Assembly: GCF_011634775.1 (NCBI RefSeq)
Contig: NZ_JAALXT010000003.1
Coordinates: 1,041,067 to 1,105,066, forward strand
Direction of reading: 5' to 3'
Source of the DNA: Thalassoroseus pseudoceratinae
GTDB lineage: Bacteria; Planctomycetota; Planctomycetia; Planctomycetales; Planctomycetaceae
Length of the DNA stretch: 64,000 nucleotides
The position numbers and the translations under genes are program-made. Every line of letters starts with the position of its first letter. Position 1 is the first letter of the stretch. Below are positions 45,776 through 55,168 of the stretch, one piece after another. The notes beneath the pieces were generated by a model. That model was given only the letters and a program-made list of their open reading frames with translations. It did no database searches and had not been told where the DNA came from.

Positions 45776-47293
45776 ATGGCGACTGCAACTGGAACCCCTC
45801 ACATCCCCGTCAGTCCCCGAAGCAATCGACTGCCACTCGAAATCCCCGGTCCAATCGCACGGACCCGTTGGGGACGATTGAAAGCAATGTCTCGGTTCAG
45901 TCGCGATTCGGTCGCGCTGGGTAATGAGTTGTTCCGAAAGCATGGCCCCGTGGTCTCGATTGTCAGGGGTGGCGGAACTCGTCTCTTCACGCCGTGGAAA
46001 AAGGACTGTCCAGGATCCGTTTTGGTTCGCGGGCCAGAGTTGCTCAAGGAAGTCGCCACCAAACACGACACGTATCACAAATTTCACCTTAGCGGCGTTC
46101 TTCATCCTTATGGCGATACTTCCGAACGGACCGCCCCCCTGCGGGTCTTTGCCTCTGGCTTGTTTGGCGTAAACGGTGACGATCACCGGCGACAACGAAA
46201 GATGATGGCGCCGGCCTTTATCCCGAATCGGGTGGCAACCTACGCCGATGCGATGATCGAAGTCACGGAACGAATGACTTCGAATTGGCAAGTTGGGCAG
46301 ACCTTTGATATCGCGGTGGAAATGCGTGAACTCGCCAGAGAAATCGCCAGCGTGTGCCTGTTCGGTGAAAGCCTTGAGGATGGTGGGACTGAGCTTACCG
46401 CTGGCGTGCAAACCGGATTGGCCCTGGTGAGCAATCCATTGGTTCGCTTGTTTCCGTATGATCTACCGGGGTTGCCGTATCGCAAGCTCCTTGAGGTCTC
46501 GGAAATCGCCTATCGCCGGGCTCAGGGCGTGATTGCTCGACGTCGGGCAGAACCAGATAAAGCCGATGATGTCCTTTCCATGTTGCTCAAGGCTCGTGAC
46601 GAGACCGATGGAGCAGCATTGACGGAAGACGAACTTATCGGCCACGTCAACGTTCTGTTTGCGGCCGGTCACGAAACTAGTGCGAATGCTCTGACATGGA
46701 CGTGTTTCTTACTTTCGCAACATCCCGAGATCTACGCCGATCTGGTCGAGGAACTCCAAAGTGAGCTGAACGGGGAGACGGCTCGGCCATCCGATTTCGA
46801 GCGGCTCCCCTTGCTTGATCGAGTCATCAAAGAGAGCATGCGGATCATTACACCGGTCCCATGGAATGGCCGAGTGTTGGCCCAGGATGCCGAACTTGGC
46901 GGGTTCGAATTACCGGTGGGAACAGAAGTGATGGGCAGTATCTATCACACACATCACATGCCGGAAATCTTCGCGGAGCCAGAACGTTTTCAACCCAGCC
47001 GCTTTTCTGATCATCACTATACGGGTTATGAATATAACCCGTTCAGTGCTGGCCAACGCATTTGCATCGGTGCCGGATTCGCGATGCAAGAGATCAAAAT
47101 CGTACTCTCGCACCTGCTACAGAAATTTCAGCTCGAATTTATTCCCGAACGTCCAATCGATCGGCAGGGCACCATTGTCATCATCCCGAAACAGGGAATG
47201 CTCATGCGAACGCGGCCTACGGGCGAGAACTACGCAAGGGGCGTTGGGACTGTCGCGGGCAACGTCAGAGACATGGTGGAACTGCCGACTTAG
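45776..47293 (+). CDS. Cytochrome P450
   Basis: This 505-residue haem monooxygenase has the P450 hallmarks: the I-helix AAGHETSANALTW with its oxygen-activating acid/threonine, the K-helix ExxR in VIKESMRI, a PERFQPSRF segment, and the haem loop F423-x2-G-x-R-x-C430-x-G. No signal or membrane anchor is seen, in keeping with soluble bacterial P450s. The substrate is unknown; no ferredoxin or reductase is adjacent. ATG at 45776 is preferred over an in-frame TTG at 45752. It converges on nusB. Confidence 0.92.
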   Translation: MATATGTPHIPVSPRSNRLPLEIPGPIARTRWGRLKAMSRFSRDSVALGNELFRKHGPVVSIVRGGGTRLFTPWKKDCPGSVLVRGPELLKEVATKHDTYHKFHLSGVLHPYGDTSERTAPLRVFASGLFGVNGDDHRRQRKMMAPAFIPNRVATYADAMIEVTERMTSNWQVGQTFDIAVEMRELAREIASVCLFGESLEDGGTELTAGVQTGLALVSNPLVRLFPYDLPGLPYRKLLEVSEIAYRRAQGVIARRRAEPDKADDVLSMLLKARDETDGAALTEDELIGHVNVLFAAGHETSANALTWTCFLLSQHPEIYADLVEELQSELNGETARPSDFERLPLLDRVIKESMRIITPVPWNGRVLAQDAELGGFELPVGTEVMGSIYHTHHMPEIFAEPERFQPSRFSDHHYTGYEYNPFSAGQRICIGAGFAMQEIKIVLSHLLQKFQLEFIPERPIDRQGTIVIIPKQGMLMRTRPTGENYARGVGTVAGNVRDMVELPT

Positions 47294-47322
47294 GCCAATT
47301 ACATTTCAATCGGCTCGATGGT

Positions 47323-47736
47323 CTAACGATCCGATTTCCGATCGGCCGTCACAAGTTTGTCGAGCAAGCCATTGACGAACTGCGGAGACTGAGCTGAGCC
47401 AAACTTCCGAGCCAGTTCGATCGCTTCGTCGATGGCAACCTGATACGGCGTGTCACTGTGCAAGATCTCAAAGGCTCCGATCCGCAACGCATTTCGATCC
47501 GTGATTGCCATGCGGGACAAACTCCAGTTCTCGGCAACCGTCTCTAAACGGGCATCAACGTCCGCGCGGCATTCCATCACGCCAGCAAAGACCTGCCAGG
47601 CGAATTCACAGAGATCGGGTTCGGAAATTTCCTCCGCAATCTGAAAACGCACCGATTTGGGGTCGGTGTCCGCATTGACATCCATTTGATAGAGCATTTG
47701 CAATGCGACTTCACGGGCTTTACTACGACGAGCCAT
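47323..47736 (-). CDS. nusB: Transcription antitermination protein NusB
   Basis: The 137-residue all-helical protein carries the NusB signatures ARRSKAREVALQMLYQMD at the N-terminus and IGAFEIL-HSDTPYQVAIDEAIELARKFGS near the C-terminus. NusB pairs with NusE (S10) on boxA RNA to prevent Rho-dependent termination, notably in rRNA operons. The ATG at 47736 (MARRSKARE) is chosen over 47757. It lies downstream of ribH on the same strand, the common ribH-nusB order, but here the two are separated by a 293-bp region rich in inverted repeats. Confidence 0.93.
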   Translation of the reverse strand: MARRSKAREVALQMLYQMDVNADTDPKSVRFQIAEEISEPDLCEFAWQVFAGVMECRADVDARLETVAENWSLSRMAITDRNALRIGAFEILHSDTPYQVAIDEAIELARKFGSAQSPQFVNGLLDKLVTADRKSDR

Positions 47737-48029
47737 GATTCCTTCCGAATGCCCCAAGGGGCGCGAGTCCAGTTGATGTTAACTGAGATCATATCAACAT
47801 GGCTCTGCTTAGAGAGCCATGACGACTGGTTCCAAAAAGACGATCGTTGATTTCATCATTGATCTGGGCGACCAACGATCCCCAGATTCACAGTCTCACC
47901 GCACTGCTTGAGCGTTGTATTCAATTCTGACTCGGTGCGGCAGAACTGTCTAGAGCGCGGTTTGCCATTCCCAATCGCCTCGGAATTGTCCTTCCGGGGC
48001 GAACCGCAGACAAAGCCGATACTTGAAGG
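47737..48029 (-). promoter_or_regulatory. ribH-nusB spacer with several inverted repeats
   Basis: This spacer is unusually structured. A perfect 8-bp hairpin occurs at 47799-47806/47813-47820. A 6-bp arm pair lies at 47772-47777/47793-47798. Two interlocking pairs follow: 47842-47849 with 47873-47880 (8 bp) and 47862-47868 with 47881-47887 (7 bp). A further stem, 47975-47979/47998-48002 with an inner GGAA/TTCC pair, sits just past ribH. None has a convincing T-tract on the minus strand. The region may hold the nusB leader or an attenuator; that is inference. Confidence 0.4.
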
Positions 48030-48503
48030 CTAGATTTGGTCGAGCTTCCGCAACACGTTGACTGTTTCGATAGCCGCCAACGTAGCTTCGACACCTTTGT
48101 TCCCGGCTTTGCCGCCGGCTCGGTCCATGGCTTGTTCCATCGACTGGCAAGTCAGCACACCGAACGAAACTGGTAGCCCCGTTTCGTGACTGGTTTGCAT
48201 CAGACCGGCTGCCAGTTGTTGATTGATGTACTCATGATGAGTGGTTTGGCCCTGGATGACCGCTCCCAGACAGATCACGGCAACGAACTGGCCGCTCTTT
48301 GCCAAGCGATCGGCGACCACGGGAATCTCGAACGCTCCCGGAACACGGACAATCGTAACGCGATCGTCCGGCGTACCATGTCGGCGGAGCGTATCCAAAG
48401 CGCCTTCAAGCAAGCGATCCGTCACCAAGCTGTTAAATCGCGAAACAACAACCGCATACGCACCATCGCTCGCCAATAATTCGCCTTCAATCGTGTTTGC
48501 CAA
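48030..48503 (-). CDS. ribH: 6,7-dimethyl-8-ribityllumazine synthase, TTG start
   Basis: The 157-residue enzyme condenses ribulose-derived dihydroxybutanone phosphate with aminoribitylamino-uracil to give the riboflavin precursor. Family motifs are VVSRFNSLVTDRLLEGAL, VPGAFEIPVVA, VICLGAVIQGQTTHHEYI with the catalytic histidine, PVSFGVLT, and RAGGKAGNKG. The open frame extends to an ATG at 48584, but those 27 residues have no counterpart. A TTG at 48503 preceded by GAGG eight bases upstream gives the normal start (ANTIEGELLAS) and length. RibH usually assembles into pentamers or 60-mers. Confidence 0.93.
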   Translation of the reverse strand: MANTIEGELLASDGAYAVVVSRFNSLVTDRLLEGALDTLRRHGTPDDRVTIVRVPGAFEIPVVADRLAKSGQFVAVICLGAVIQGQTTHHEYINQQLAAGLMQTSHETGLPVSFGVLTCQSMEQAMDRAGGKAGNKGVEATLAAIETVNVLRKLDQI

Positions 48504-48529
48504 CTTCGTTACCTCACGACATGTTTTGA

Positions 48530-48715
48530 TCAAATATGGACCCGTGGATCGTAGCAACTTCTCGACGAACCGGTAGTCAGCCATTCGACTTCAATCTGAT
48601 CCGACGGTTGTTGTGTCTTTCCCGACGTGGCTTGGCCCAAGAACAGGAGCATCAATGACGAAGCAAAGAGCAATGACCGAAGGCGGCTCGTGTTTTGATG
48701 CCGCGACTGACGCAT
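48530..48715 (-). CDS. Possible small exported peptide between rho and ribH
   Basis: A 61-residue ORF from an ATG at 48715 has an Arg-rich start and a clean hydrophobic signal-like core ([18 protein letters not shown]). About 30 polar residues with one cysteine follow. It sits in the rho-ribH interval on the same strand, ending 27 bases before the ribH start. No family or ribosome-binding site is evident, so this could be a chance ORF. Confidence 0.3.
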   Translation of the reverse strand: MRQSRHQNTSRLRSLLFASSLMLLFLGQATSGKTQQPSDQIEVEWLTTGSSRSCYDPRVHI

Positions 48716-48848
48716 TCGGTCCGATTGTTGACTCAGAGCATTGCTACGCCAGGTCCGTGGGACCATTGGCCATGAATCACTGTTTTGCCATCGATGACAA
48801 CGATGGTGAAACGGCATCACCGAATGACAGCTCTTTTCGCTGGCAAAA

Positions 48849-50285
48849 TCAGCCTAGGTTCATACTGAGCAGGAATTCTTCGTTGGTTTTGGTCCGTCTC
48901 ATGCGGTTCGTCAGCAGTTCCATAGCCTCGACGGGGTTCATGTCGTTCAGGACTCGTCGGAGAATCCACACGCGGCGAAGTTCCTCTTCATCCATCAACA
49001 ATTCCTCACGACGTGTGCCGGACTTGTTGACATCAATCGCAGGCCACACACGTTTTTCGACGAGTCGCCGGTCGAGATGCAGTTCCGTGTTGCCGGTGCC
49101 TTTGAACTCTTCGAAGATCACCTCGTCCATCTTGCTACCAGTGTCGACGAGAGCCGTCGCGATGATGGTCAAGCTCCCGCCTTCCTCCACATTTCGAGCC
49201 GCTCCGAAGAATCGTTTCGGGTGCTGCAATGCGTTCGCGTCGACACCACCCGTCAGAATTTTCCCAGAGTGCGGCACTTCCGTGTTCCAGGCACGAGCGA
49301 GTCGTGTAATGGAATCGAGGAAAATGATCACATCGTGGCCGTACTCCACCATGCGTTTGGCTTTCTCGATCACCATCTCCGAGACTTGAATGTGTCGACT
49401 CGGCGGTTCATCGAAGGTGCTGGAAATCACTTCGCTATTACGGCCTTTGACATGCCGCTCCATCTCGGTGACTTCTTCCGGCCGCTCGTCGATGAGCAAC
49501 ATGATGACGTATGCATCGGGATGGTTCTTGAGCGTTGCCTGGGCGAGTTGTTGAAGCAGGATGGTTTTCCCCGCCCGTGGCGGCGAGACGATCAAACCGC
49601 GTTGTCCCATGCCGATCGGGGCCACGATGTCAACGGCCCGTGTGCTGAGCATGTTTGGATCGGTCGAAAGCCGCAACCGGGTTTCTGGGTGTAGAGGTGT
49701 TAGATCGTCAAAAAACACCTTGTCGGAAAGGATGTTCGGGTCCTCTCCGTTGATGGCTTCCACACGCAGCAACGCGAAGTAACGTTCGTTTTCTTTCGGC
49801 GGCCGAATCTGACCAGCCACTGTCGCCCCAGTTCGCAAACCGAACCGTCGAATTTGACTTGGCGAAACGTAAATATCGTCAGGGCAGGGGAGGTAATGAT
49901 AATCGGGACTTCGCAGAAACCCGAATCCGTCCGGAAGGATCTCCAGTGTTCCTTCACCGAACATCAGGCCGTTCATCTTCGTTTGTTCTTTGAGAATCTT
50001 GAAGATGAGGTCCTGTTTCTTCAGTCCTGTGTACTCGCTCAATCCCTCTTTCCTAGCCAGATCCAGCAGCTCTTTCATCGTCATCCGCTGGAGTTCGGCG
50101 ATATGGATATCGGAGTCTGAGAGATCCGGCGTGTCCTTCTTATCCCGCCCGCCACTACCACTCGATGTGTTCGAGCTGGAATTCTGACGGGACGAACGGC
50201 GGACCGCACTCAACGGTGCGTCCTTGATTGCGGTGCTGGTTGCCGATTCGGTTGCTTCAGAGGATGATTTGGATGATTTGGGCAT
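48849..50285 (-). CDS. rho: Transcription termination factor Rho
   Basis: This 478-residue RNA helicase terminates transcription by ATP-driven translocation on RNA. A Ser/Thr-rich, charged extension of about 60 residues precedes the Rho N-terminal domain ([30 protein letters not shown]). The cold-shock-like RNA-binding fold contains [15 protein letters not shown], and the ATPase core has [12 protein letters not shown] (Walker A) and [15 protein letters not shown] (Walker B region). The long extension is common in phyla with extra RNA-binding segments. The ATG at 50285 (MPKSSKSSS) is used in preference to 50333. Confidence 0.95.
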   Translation of the reverse strand: MPKSSKSSSEATESATSTAIKDAPLSAVRRSSRQNSSSNTSSGSGGRDKKDTPDLSDSDIHIAELQRMTMKELLDLARKEGLSEYTGLKKQDLIFKILKEQTKMNGLMFGEGTLEILPDGFGFLRSPDYHYLPCPDDIYVSPSQIRRFGLRTGATVAGQIRPPKENERYFALLRVEAINGEDPNILSDKVFFDDLTPLHPETRLRLSTDPNMLSTRAVDIVAPIGMGQRGLIVSPPRAGKTILLQQLAQATLKNHPDAYVIMLLIDERPEEVTEMERHVKGRNSEVISSTFDEPPSRHIQVSEMVIEKAKRMVEYGHDVIIFLDSITRLARAWNTEVPHSGKILTGGVDANALQHPKRFFGAARNVEEGGSLTIIATALVDTGSKMDEVIFEEFKGTGNTELHLDRRLVEKRVWPAIDVNKSGTRREELLMDEEELRRVWILRRVLNDMNPVEAMELLTNRMRRTKTNEEFLLSMNLG

Positions 50286-50460
50286 GGTGAGTGGCCTTGG
50301 TTTCAGAAGCCATTTGCTCAAGATGCAGATCACGACGTGTGATCTGTGAGCAATGCGGGCTCAGAACGAAGGAGGTTAGTAGCTAGGAGTTGAGAGTCTC
50401 AGGCTGGGGTGATCGTCAATTCAAAGGGGGTACCCATTGATCTTGCTTCGTGGTGTCTAT

Positions 50461-51159
50461 TCATTCGACATATGGCTGCGTTTCTTCGAGTACGGTATCG
50501 TCGTGAAATGCCGATCTGAGCGGTGAAGAAAAACGCGTGTTCCAAAATTCTGCGAACTGTCGAGCAGAGTCTTCCAGTTCGCCAGTGTTACGAATGGTCC
50601 AATCGGACCGTGTCTGCTTCTCCTCAAGCGGGAGTTGATTGGCCTCCCGTCGGATCAGCTCATCTTGGCTCCATCCCCGTCCTGTTTGCAATCGCTGTTG
50701 GCGAATGTCATGCGGGACATCGATGAAGACGACCGCATCACACAATTCGTGCCAACCCGTCTCGAACAAAATTGGAGCATCGAGAACAATGGCTTGGACA
50801 TTTGGTTCGTTGTCGCGGATCGTCTTGATCTGAGCCAAAAGTCGCTTCCGAATGCGGGGGTGAACGATTCGTTCAAGTTGGTCAAGTTGCTCGCGACACG
50901 CGGGCGAATCGCCAAAAACTCGTCGCCCCAAAATCTTCCGATCCACCGCCCCCGACTCATTGAACACTTCATCGCCAAACTGGTTTCGAATCTGCGTTTT
51001 GACGACGTCTTCTTCGAGAACTGCATGCCCGGCGCTGTCTGCGTCGAGCACCCGGATGGGGAAACGATCAGCCACATGTCTTGCGACCGACGATTTCCCG
51101 GACCCAATGCCGCCGACAATTCCAATTAAAGGAAGCTGCCGATTTGAGATGGCATTCAC
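50461..51159 (-). CDS. coaE: Dephospho-CoA kinase
   Basis: The 232-residue P-loop kinase phosphorylates the 3'-hydroxyl of dephospho-CoA, the last step of CoA synthesis. The N-terminus has GIVGGIGSGKSSVARHV (P-loop), followed by LDADSAGHAVLE with its catalytic Asp. IVHPRIRKRL and VLDAPILFETGWHELCDAVVFIDVP also match the family. The C-terminal tail of about 25 residues is longer than typical. Translation begins at a GTG at 51159. It is 175 bp upstream of rho on the same strand. Confidence 0.92.
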   Translation of the reverse strand: MNAISNRQLPLIGIVGGIGSGKSSVARHVADRFPIRVLDADSAGHAVLEEDVVKTQIRNQFGDEVFNESGAVDRKILGRRVFGDSPACREQLDQLERIVHPRIRKRLLAQIKTIRDNEPNVQAIVLDAPILFETGWHELCDAVVFIDVPHDIRQQRLQTGRGWSQDELIRREANQLPLEEKQTRSDWTIRNTGELEDSARQFAEFWNTRFSSPLRSAFHDDTVLEETQPYVE

Positions 51160-51711
51160 CGGAGAGAACTCACAAAGAAGTAAACAGGATTAGAAAAACC
51201 CATGCCGTCGCCGACATGTTCGATGATTTGATGATTCGAGGCAGTAAGGTCAGTGAAAGACTGTCAGCTAAATGCACATGACGTTAGGCAGTTCTGAGAG
51301 ATCCCATTCAGCTGATGAGTTTGGCGAAGAATGTTGATGTCGTGATGGGGAGCAATTTATGGAATCGATATGGGGCAGACCGAACACAAGCGACAAATTG
51401 GCTTCGTATTGCTGGGGACGAAATCTGAATTCCGCAAGAGTGAAGATCGGGGGCGATTTGGGCACCCGTTGGTTCCATGTTGCCGTATTCAATTCTCACT
51501 GTCAACGACAAATGGCTGACTTCATTTCTTTTTCTCGAGGTGAGAAAACCGATCCCCCGCAAACTCGAAAACCACCGCCATTATACGCACCAATGTCACG
51601 TCGTGGGCCGAAAAAAAGCATTTTGCCGGTTCAATCGGCGATGATTTTGAAAAGTTCGATCGATTCGATTGCGACACTCGGATTCTTTTTGACATCACGC
51701 CGCCCGAAGGT
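51160..51711. other. Intergenic region between divergent coaE and NodB-like gene
   Basis: About 550 bases contain no ORF with recognisable similarity and no tRNA-like or CRISPR-like structure. It must hold the promoter of coaE on one strand and that of the downstream surface-polysaccharide-type genes on the other. I see no strong hairpin or direct repeat. Confidence 0.4.
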
Positions 51712-52620
51712 ATGTTTCACCGCCCTCACAACCCACCTCTCCTCAATCCCGCCCCTATGCCTATGACCAATCGCGATCGGAAAATCGGATTATCAGAAGC
51801 CATCACTCCATCGCTGGCGTCCCTCTGTCCCATGCCCCGACAGAAAGCCCCCACCAAGTCGTCCTCTGATCGAATTGCAGTGCTCAGTATCGGTGGAGAT
51901 TCGATCGGAAGCCAACACGCCGACGGTCGTTATGTGCCATTGCTGAAGCAACAGTTTGACGCTCTTCACGATGCCGGTTTTCAGTTCCGTTCATTGTATT
52001 CAGCGATGGAACGTGTCCGCCGCGAGGAGCCGATTGCCGAAAGAACCCTAGCTGTTACGCTCGAATCCGAACACGCTCAGCCAGATTCCCGATTGATTCG
52101 AGAACTGATTTCGCTGAACGTTTCCGTCACCGTTCTTTTTGACGCTGCTCAGTTAGCGGCGATGTCTCCCCAAGATCATGATGCTTGGCATCGCTGGGCG
52201 TTGACCGGGTTAGTCGACTTTGGGGTCCAACCCATTGCACAAGGTGATTCCAAACCGCACTCCCTCGAGTTCTATCGGGAAATGTCAACAGGCGTTGAAA
52301 GCTTGGAATCCATCTTTGCGGTAACGCAGCCAGTCCTCGTCTTTCCCGTAAATTCAGGGATTTGGGGCTCTGAGTATGAAGAGATCGCGATGGCTGTGGG
52401 GGCCGTCGCTTGTATTACCAATCAGCAACAATCGGTTGACTTACGTTCAAATCCCTTCGTTTGGGGCCGATTCCAAATGGCTGCGAGCGACTCGCCACGT
52501 GCTATTGTGAAGAGATTGTCTCGTCAGTACTCGCGTTGGCACCGCCTGTGGAACCAGATTAGCGAACCGTTTCGCGCAACCCCGATACAAGCACCAACGT
52601 TGGTCGCACAAGGGATGTAG
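51712..52620 (+). CDS. Degenerate polysaccharide-deacetylase-like (NodB fold) protein
   Basis: This 302-residue protein resembles NodB-type deacetylases in layout: FDALHDAGFQFRSL, then ERTLAVTLESEH where active enzymes carry a TFDD motif, and LISLNVSVTVLFDAAQLAA in place of the usual fold element. The metal-binding Asp/His/His set is not apparent, so activity is doubtful. The start is uncertain: ATG codons at 51712, 51757, 51763 and 51832 are all in frame and none has a good ribosome-binding site. It precedes a glycosyltransferase gene, consistent with a role in surface polysaccharide. Confidence 0.5.
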   Translation: MFHRPHNPPLLNPAPMPMTNRDRKIGLSEAITPSLASLCPMPRQKAPTKSSSDRIAVLSIGGDSIGSQHADGRYVPLLKQQFDALHDAGFQFRSLYSAMERVRREEPIAERTLAVTLESEHAQPDSRLIRELISLNVSVTVLFDAAQLAAMSPQDHDAWHRWALTGLVDFGVQPIAQGDSKPHSLEFYREMSTGVESLESIFAVTQPVLVFPVNSGIWGSEYEEIAMAVGAVACITNQQQSVDLRSNPFVWGRFQMAASDSPRAIVKRLSRQYSRWHRLWNQISEPFRATPIQAPTLVAQGM

Positions 52621-52622
52621 AA

Positions 52623-52763
52623 ATGATCGGCGAGCTAGCAACGACAATCAAAGACGCAGCAAACCGCGGAACGGCAGCCACACAAGTGCTGGGTTCGGAA
52701 CCGACTCGGCGACCACGGAAAGCCGATGGCACGTCGCATCGAAAAGGAAGCAGCCATCGATGA
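52623..52763 (+). CDS. 46-residue ORF fitted between NodB-like and glycosyltransferase genes
   Basis: The ORF starts two bases after the upstream stop. Its TGA (52761-52763) overlaps the glycosyltransferase ATG (52760-52762) in the usual ATGA arrangement. The product begins MIGELATTIKDAANRG and ends in an Arg/Lys/Ser/His-rich basic tail. It has no signal or membrane segment and no recognised family. Exact fit on both sides is the reason to list it; it may be a coupling peptide or chance. Confidence 0.4.
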   Translation: MIGELATTIKDAANRGTAATQVLGSEPTRRPRKADGTSHRKGSSHR

Positions 52764-53980
52764 AAATTCTTCAGTGTCACAATTTCTACCAGCGTCCCGG
52801 TGGTGAAGACCAGGTCTTCGCCGCGGAGGGCACGTTGATGGAATCACACGGTCATCAGGTCATTCGATATACACGTCACAACGACGAAGTTGACCAGTTG
52901 AACAGTTTGGCATTGGCGAAGAAGACGTTTTCGAACCGTGAATCGTATCGTGAGATTCGATCATTGATTCGCCGAGAACGTCCGGACGTCATGCACTGCA
53001 CCAATATCTTCCCGTTGATTTCGCCGTCCGCGTACGCGGCTGCCAAGGCGGAGGGGGTGCCGGTTGTTCAGACGCTGCACAACTATCGATTGCTCTGTCC
53101 CAAAGCCCAAATGGTGCGTGACGGCTCAATCTGCCAAAAATGTATGACAACGCGAACCTTCTGGCCGGCGGTGATGCATCGCTGCTATCGCGGTAGTCGC
53201 TCCGCGTCGGCCGTGACGGCCGCCATGTTGGCCACACGCTGGGCGCTTGGCACGTGGCAAAATCAAGTGGATCGCTACATCGCGTTGACCGATTCTGGCC
53301 AAAACTTATTCATTGAGGGTGGCATCTCCCCGGAACAGATCGTCGTCAAGCCGAACTTTGTCAGTCATGATCCGGGCATCGGAAGTGGATCGGGAGAATA
53401 CGCCATCTTCGTCGGGCGACTTTCACCGGAAAAGGGAATCGAAACTCTCCTTGAGACTTGGAAGCGTTTCGAGAATCGAATTCCCCTCAAGATCATCGGT
53501 GATGGGCCAATGGCCGAGCAAGTCCGAACGGCCACGGAACAAAATCCGTCGATTGAATGGCTCGGACAACGCTCACACGACGAAGTTCTTGATCTCATCG
53601 GTGAAGCACGTTGTCTCGTTTTTCCATCCGTTTGGCTCGAACCCTTTGGCCTCTCCATGATTGAGGCCTTTGCGAAGGGCACGCCGGTGGTGGCGTCTCG
53701 CTGCGGTGCCATGATCGACCTTGTTGAACACGGCCATAACGGTCTGCATTTCATTCCTGGCGATGCTGATAGCTTTGCTGATCGAATGCGGGAAATCTGG
53801 GATAATGTCGACCTGCTCAAAATGCGTCGCGCTGCGCGAGACACCTACGAAGAACGATATACATCCGAAAAGAATTACGAGTTGCTAATTAACATCTACG
53901 AGGGAGTGCTGAATGCGAGTCCCGCTCCAGAGTCCGAACTAACACTCGATGCAAACACTCCAGCGGATGTTCGCGTCTAA
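52760..53980 (+). CDS. Glycosyltransferase family 4 protein
   Basis: The 406-residue protein has a GT-B fold of the GT4 family, which transfers activated sugars with retention of configuration. The N-terminus has MKILQCHNFYQRPGGEDQVFAAEGTLMESHGH, typical of GT4 acceptor domains. The C-terminal half carries FVGRLSPEKGIETLLE, LKIIGDGPMAEQV and the E-x7-E element in EPFGLSMIEAFAKGTPVVASRCGAMIDLVEHGHNGL. The sugar and acceptor are unknown. It follows two polysaccharide-type ORFs. Confidence 0.9.
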   Translation: MKILQCHNFYQRPGGEDQVFAAEGTLMESHGHQVIRYTRHNDEVDQLNSLALAKKTFSNRESYREIRSLIRRERPDVMHCTNIFPLISPSAYAAAKAEGVPVVQTLHNYRLLCPKAQMVRDGSICQKCMTTRTFWPAVMHRCYRGSRSASAVTAAMLATRWALGTWQNQVDRYIALTDSGQNLFIEGGISPEQIVVKPNFVSHDPGIGSGSGEYAIFVGRLSPEKGIETLLETWKRFENRIPLKIIGDGPMAEQVRTATEQNPSIEWLGQRSHDEVLDLIGEARCLVFPSVWLEPFGLSMIEAFAKGTPVVASRCGAMIDLVEHGHNGLHFIPGDADSFADRMREIWDNVDLLKMRRAARDTYEERYTSEKNYELLINIYEGVLNASPAPESELTLDANTPADVRV

Positions 53981-54111
53981 TTCTTCGTTTCCGTCTACCA
54001 CTTCACTCAATTGAATTCTTTAGACAACGATTGTTCCGTCTCTCGACGTCTGTGCTTCCATAGAGAACGTTCGGAACAGCGGGGAGACCTTACACCATCG
54101 TTACCCGAACA

Positions 54112-54138
54112 ACGACGACATGATGTGTCAGTCGTCGT
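54112..54138. other. Hairpin after the glycosyltransferase gene
   Basis: ACGACGAC at 54112-54119 pairs perfectly with GTCGTCGT at 54131-54138 around an 11-base loop, between the convergent glycosyltransferase and propeller genes. No T-tract follows, so a transcription-end role is only possible. The flanking 249-bp spacer shows nothing else clear. Confidence 0.35.
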
Positions 54139-54229
54139 GCGGCATAATTGGCTTTGACAACGAATGTCACTTGAACTGCCTGATGTCAGGAATCGAAAGA
54201 ATTCACGGGCTGATATGTGCAATATGCAC

Positions 54230-55168
54230 CTACTTCAAGGCGGCTCCTGGCACCGGTTCGCCGTTCGTAGTCAGAATCTGAAAATGATGGATTCCGGTCG
54301 ACAGACCATCCACATATTTCCAAACGACTTTCTTGGCCCGAGTCACCTCGAATAACTTAGGCGCGTAGGGATCAATGCGTCCGCCGGCATAACTTGTGAT
54401 CACGATGTGACCATTCGGAAGAACTTGGGCTCCGCAAGGATCTTGAAGCCAGTCGCCGGGTAGATCGTCGTTGGTGAGCGTCCAGACAATTTCTCCCTGA
54501 TTATCAAAATCGACAACACGATTTCCATGGGTGCAACAGACGAGTGTGTGTCCGTCACCATGTCGGATTGCCGTAAATGGCCAGGTGTGAACGTTGTGAT
54601 CGGTGTCGCCAGAGACGGTCGTATCGAGTCGATCAAGAACTTCACCGTCGGATGAATAGTGGTAGACCGCGAAATCTAAGAGGTGCGGAACGAGGTAAGT
54701 TCCCTCGGCGGTTTTCCTCGCCATTCGAGTCTGCATATGATGATTTTTCTTCTGGCAGGCCAAAGGAAATTCCACCAGGATTTTTCCGTCAGGGTTAACT
54801 TCCAAGAGTCTCGGATTCTTGCCGGCCTCCGTAATCACAAAGTGACCCTCTCGAGTTGGCTCGGCACTGTTAACTTCGCTTTGGGTACCTTTCCAGATTA
54901 GCGTCTCCTGACCTTTCGGCGAGATACTAACAACCGCCCCGCCGCGATACTTTTTCGATCGACTCAGCGTCAGAACAATTGTGCCATCGTCAAGAACATA
55001 GCCATCGCGAGTCGACGCAGGATAAGTCCAACTTGCTTGGCCATCGGCTTCCATGATGTAGGTGTTTTTGCCACAGGCGAGAAACCGATGAGTGATGTCC
55101 TGAGCCTGCACAACCGGAAGCCAGCAAGACGCTGCAACGAGAAGAACCAATCGAATTTTCGAGTTCAT
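54230..55168 (-). CDS. Exported PQQ-/NHL-like beta-propeller protein
   Basis: This 312-residue protein has a signal peptide (LVLLVAASCWLPVVQAQ). It contains repeated short beta blades of the type DGYVLDDGTIVLTLSR, EPTREGHFVITEAGKNPRLLEVNPDGKILVEF, GDGHTLVCCTHGNRVVDFDNQGEIVWTL and LPNGHIVITSYAGG, consistent with a six- or seven-bladed propeller. Planctomycetes encode many such proteins beside sugar regulators and hydrolases. The start at 55168 restores a normal signal peptide; the frame is open to 55342. It is divergent from the regulator gene, with 271 bp between. Confidence 0.75.
   Translation of the reverse strand: MNSKIRLVLLVAASCWLPVVQAQDITHRFLACGKNTYIMEADGQASWTYPASTRDGYVLDDGTIVLTLSRSKKYRGGAVVSISPKGQETLIWKGTQSEVNSAEPTREGHFVITEAGKNPRLLEVNPDGKILVEFPLACQKKNHHMQTRMARKTAEGTYLVPHLLDFAVYHYSSDGEVLDRLDTTVSGDTDHNVHTWPFTAIRHGDGHTLVCCTHGNRVVDFDNQGEIVWTLTNDDLPGDWLQDPCGAQVLPNGHIVITSYAGGRIDPYAPKLFEVTRAKKVVWKYVDGLSTGIHHFQILTTNGEPVPGAALK

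Noticed and set aside
47799..47820. Hairpin read as a rho-independent terminator
   Set aside because: No T-tract follows on either strand, so it is described only as part of the structured spacer.
48504..48848. FMN riboswitch upstream of ribH
   Set aside because: The conserved FMN-aptamer pattern of repeated stems around a central junction was not seen.
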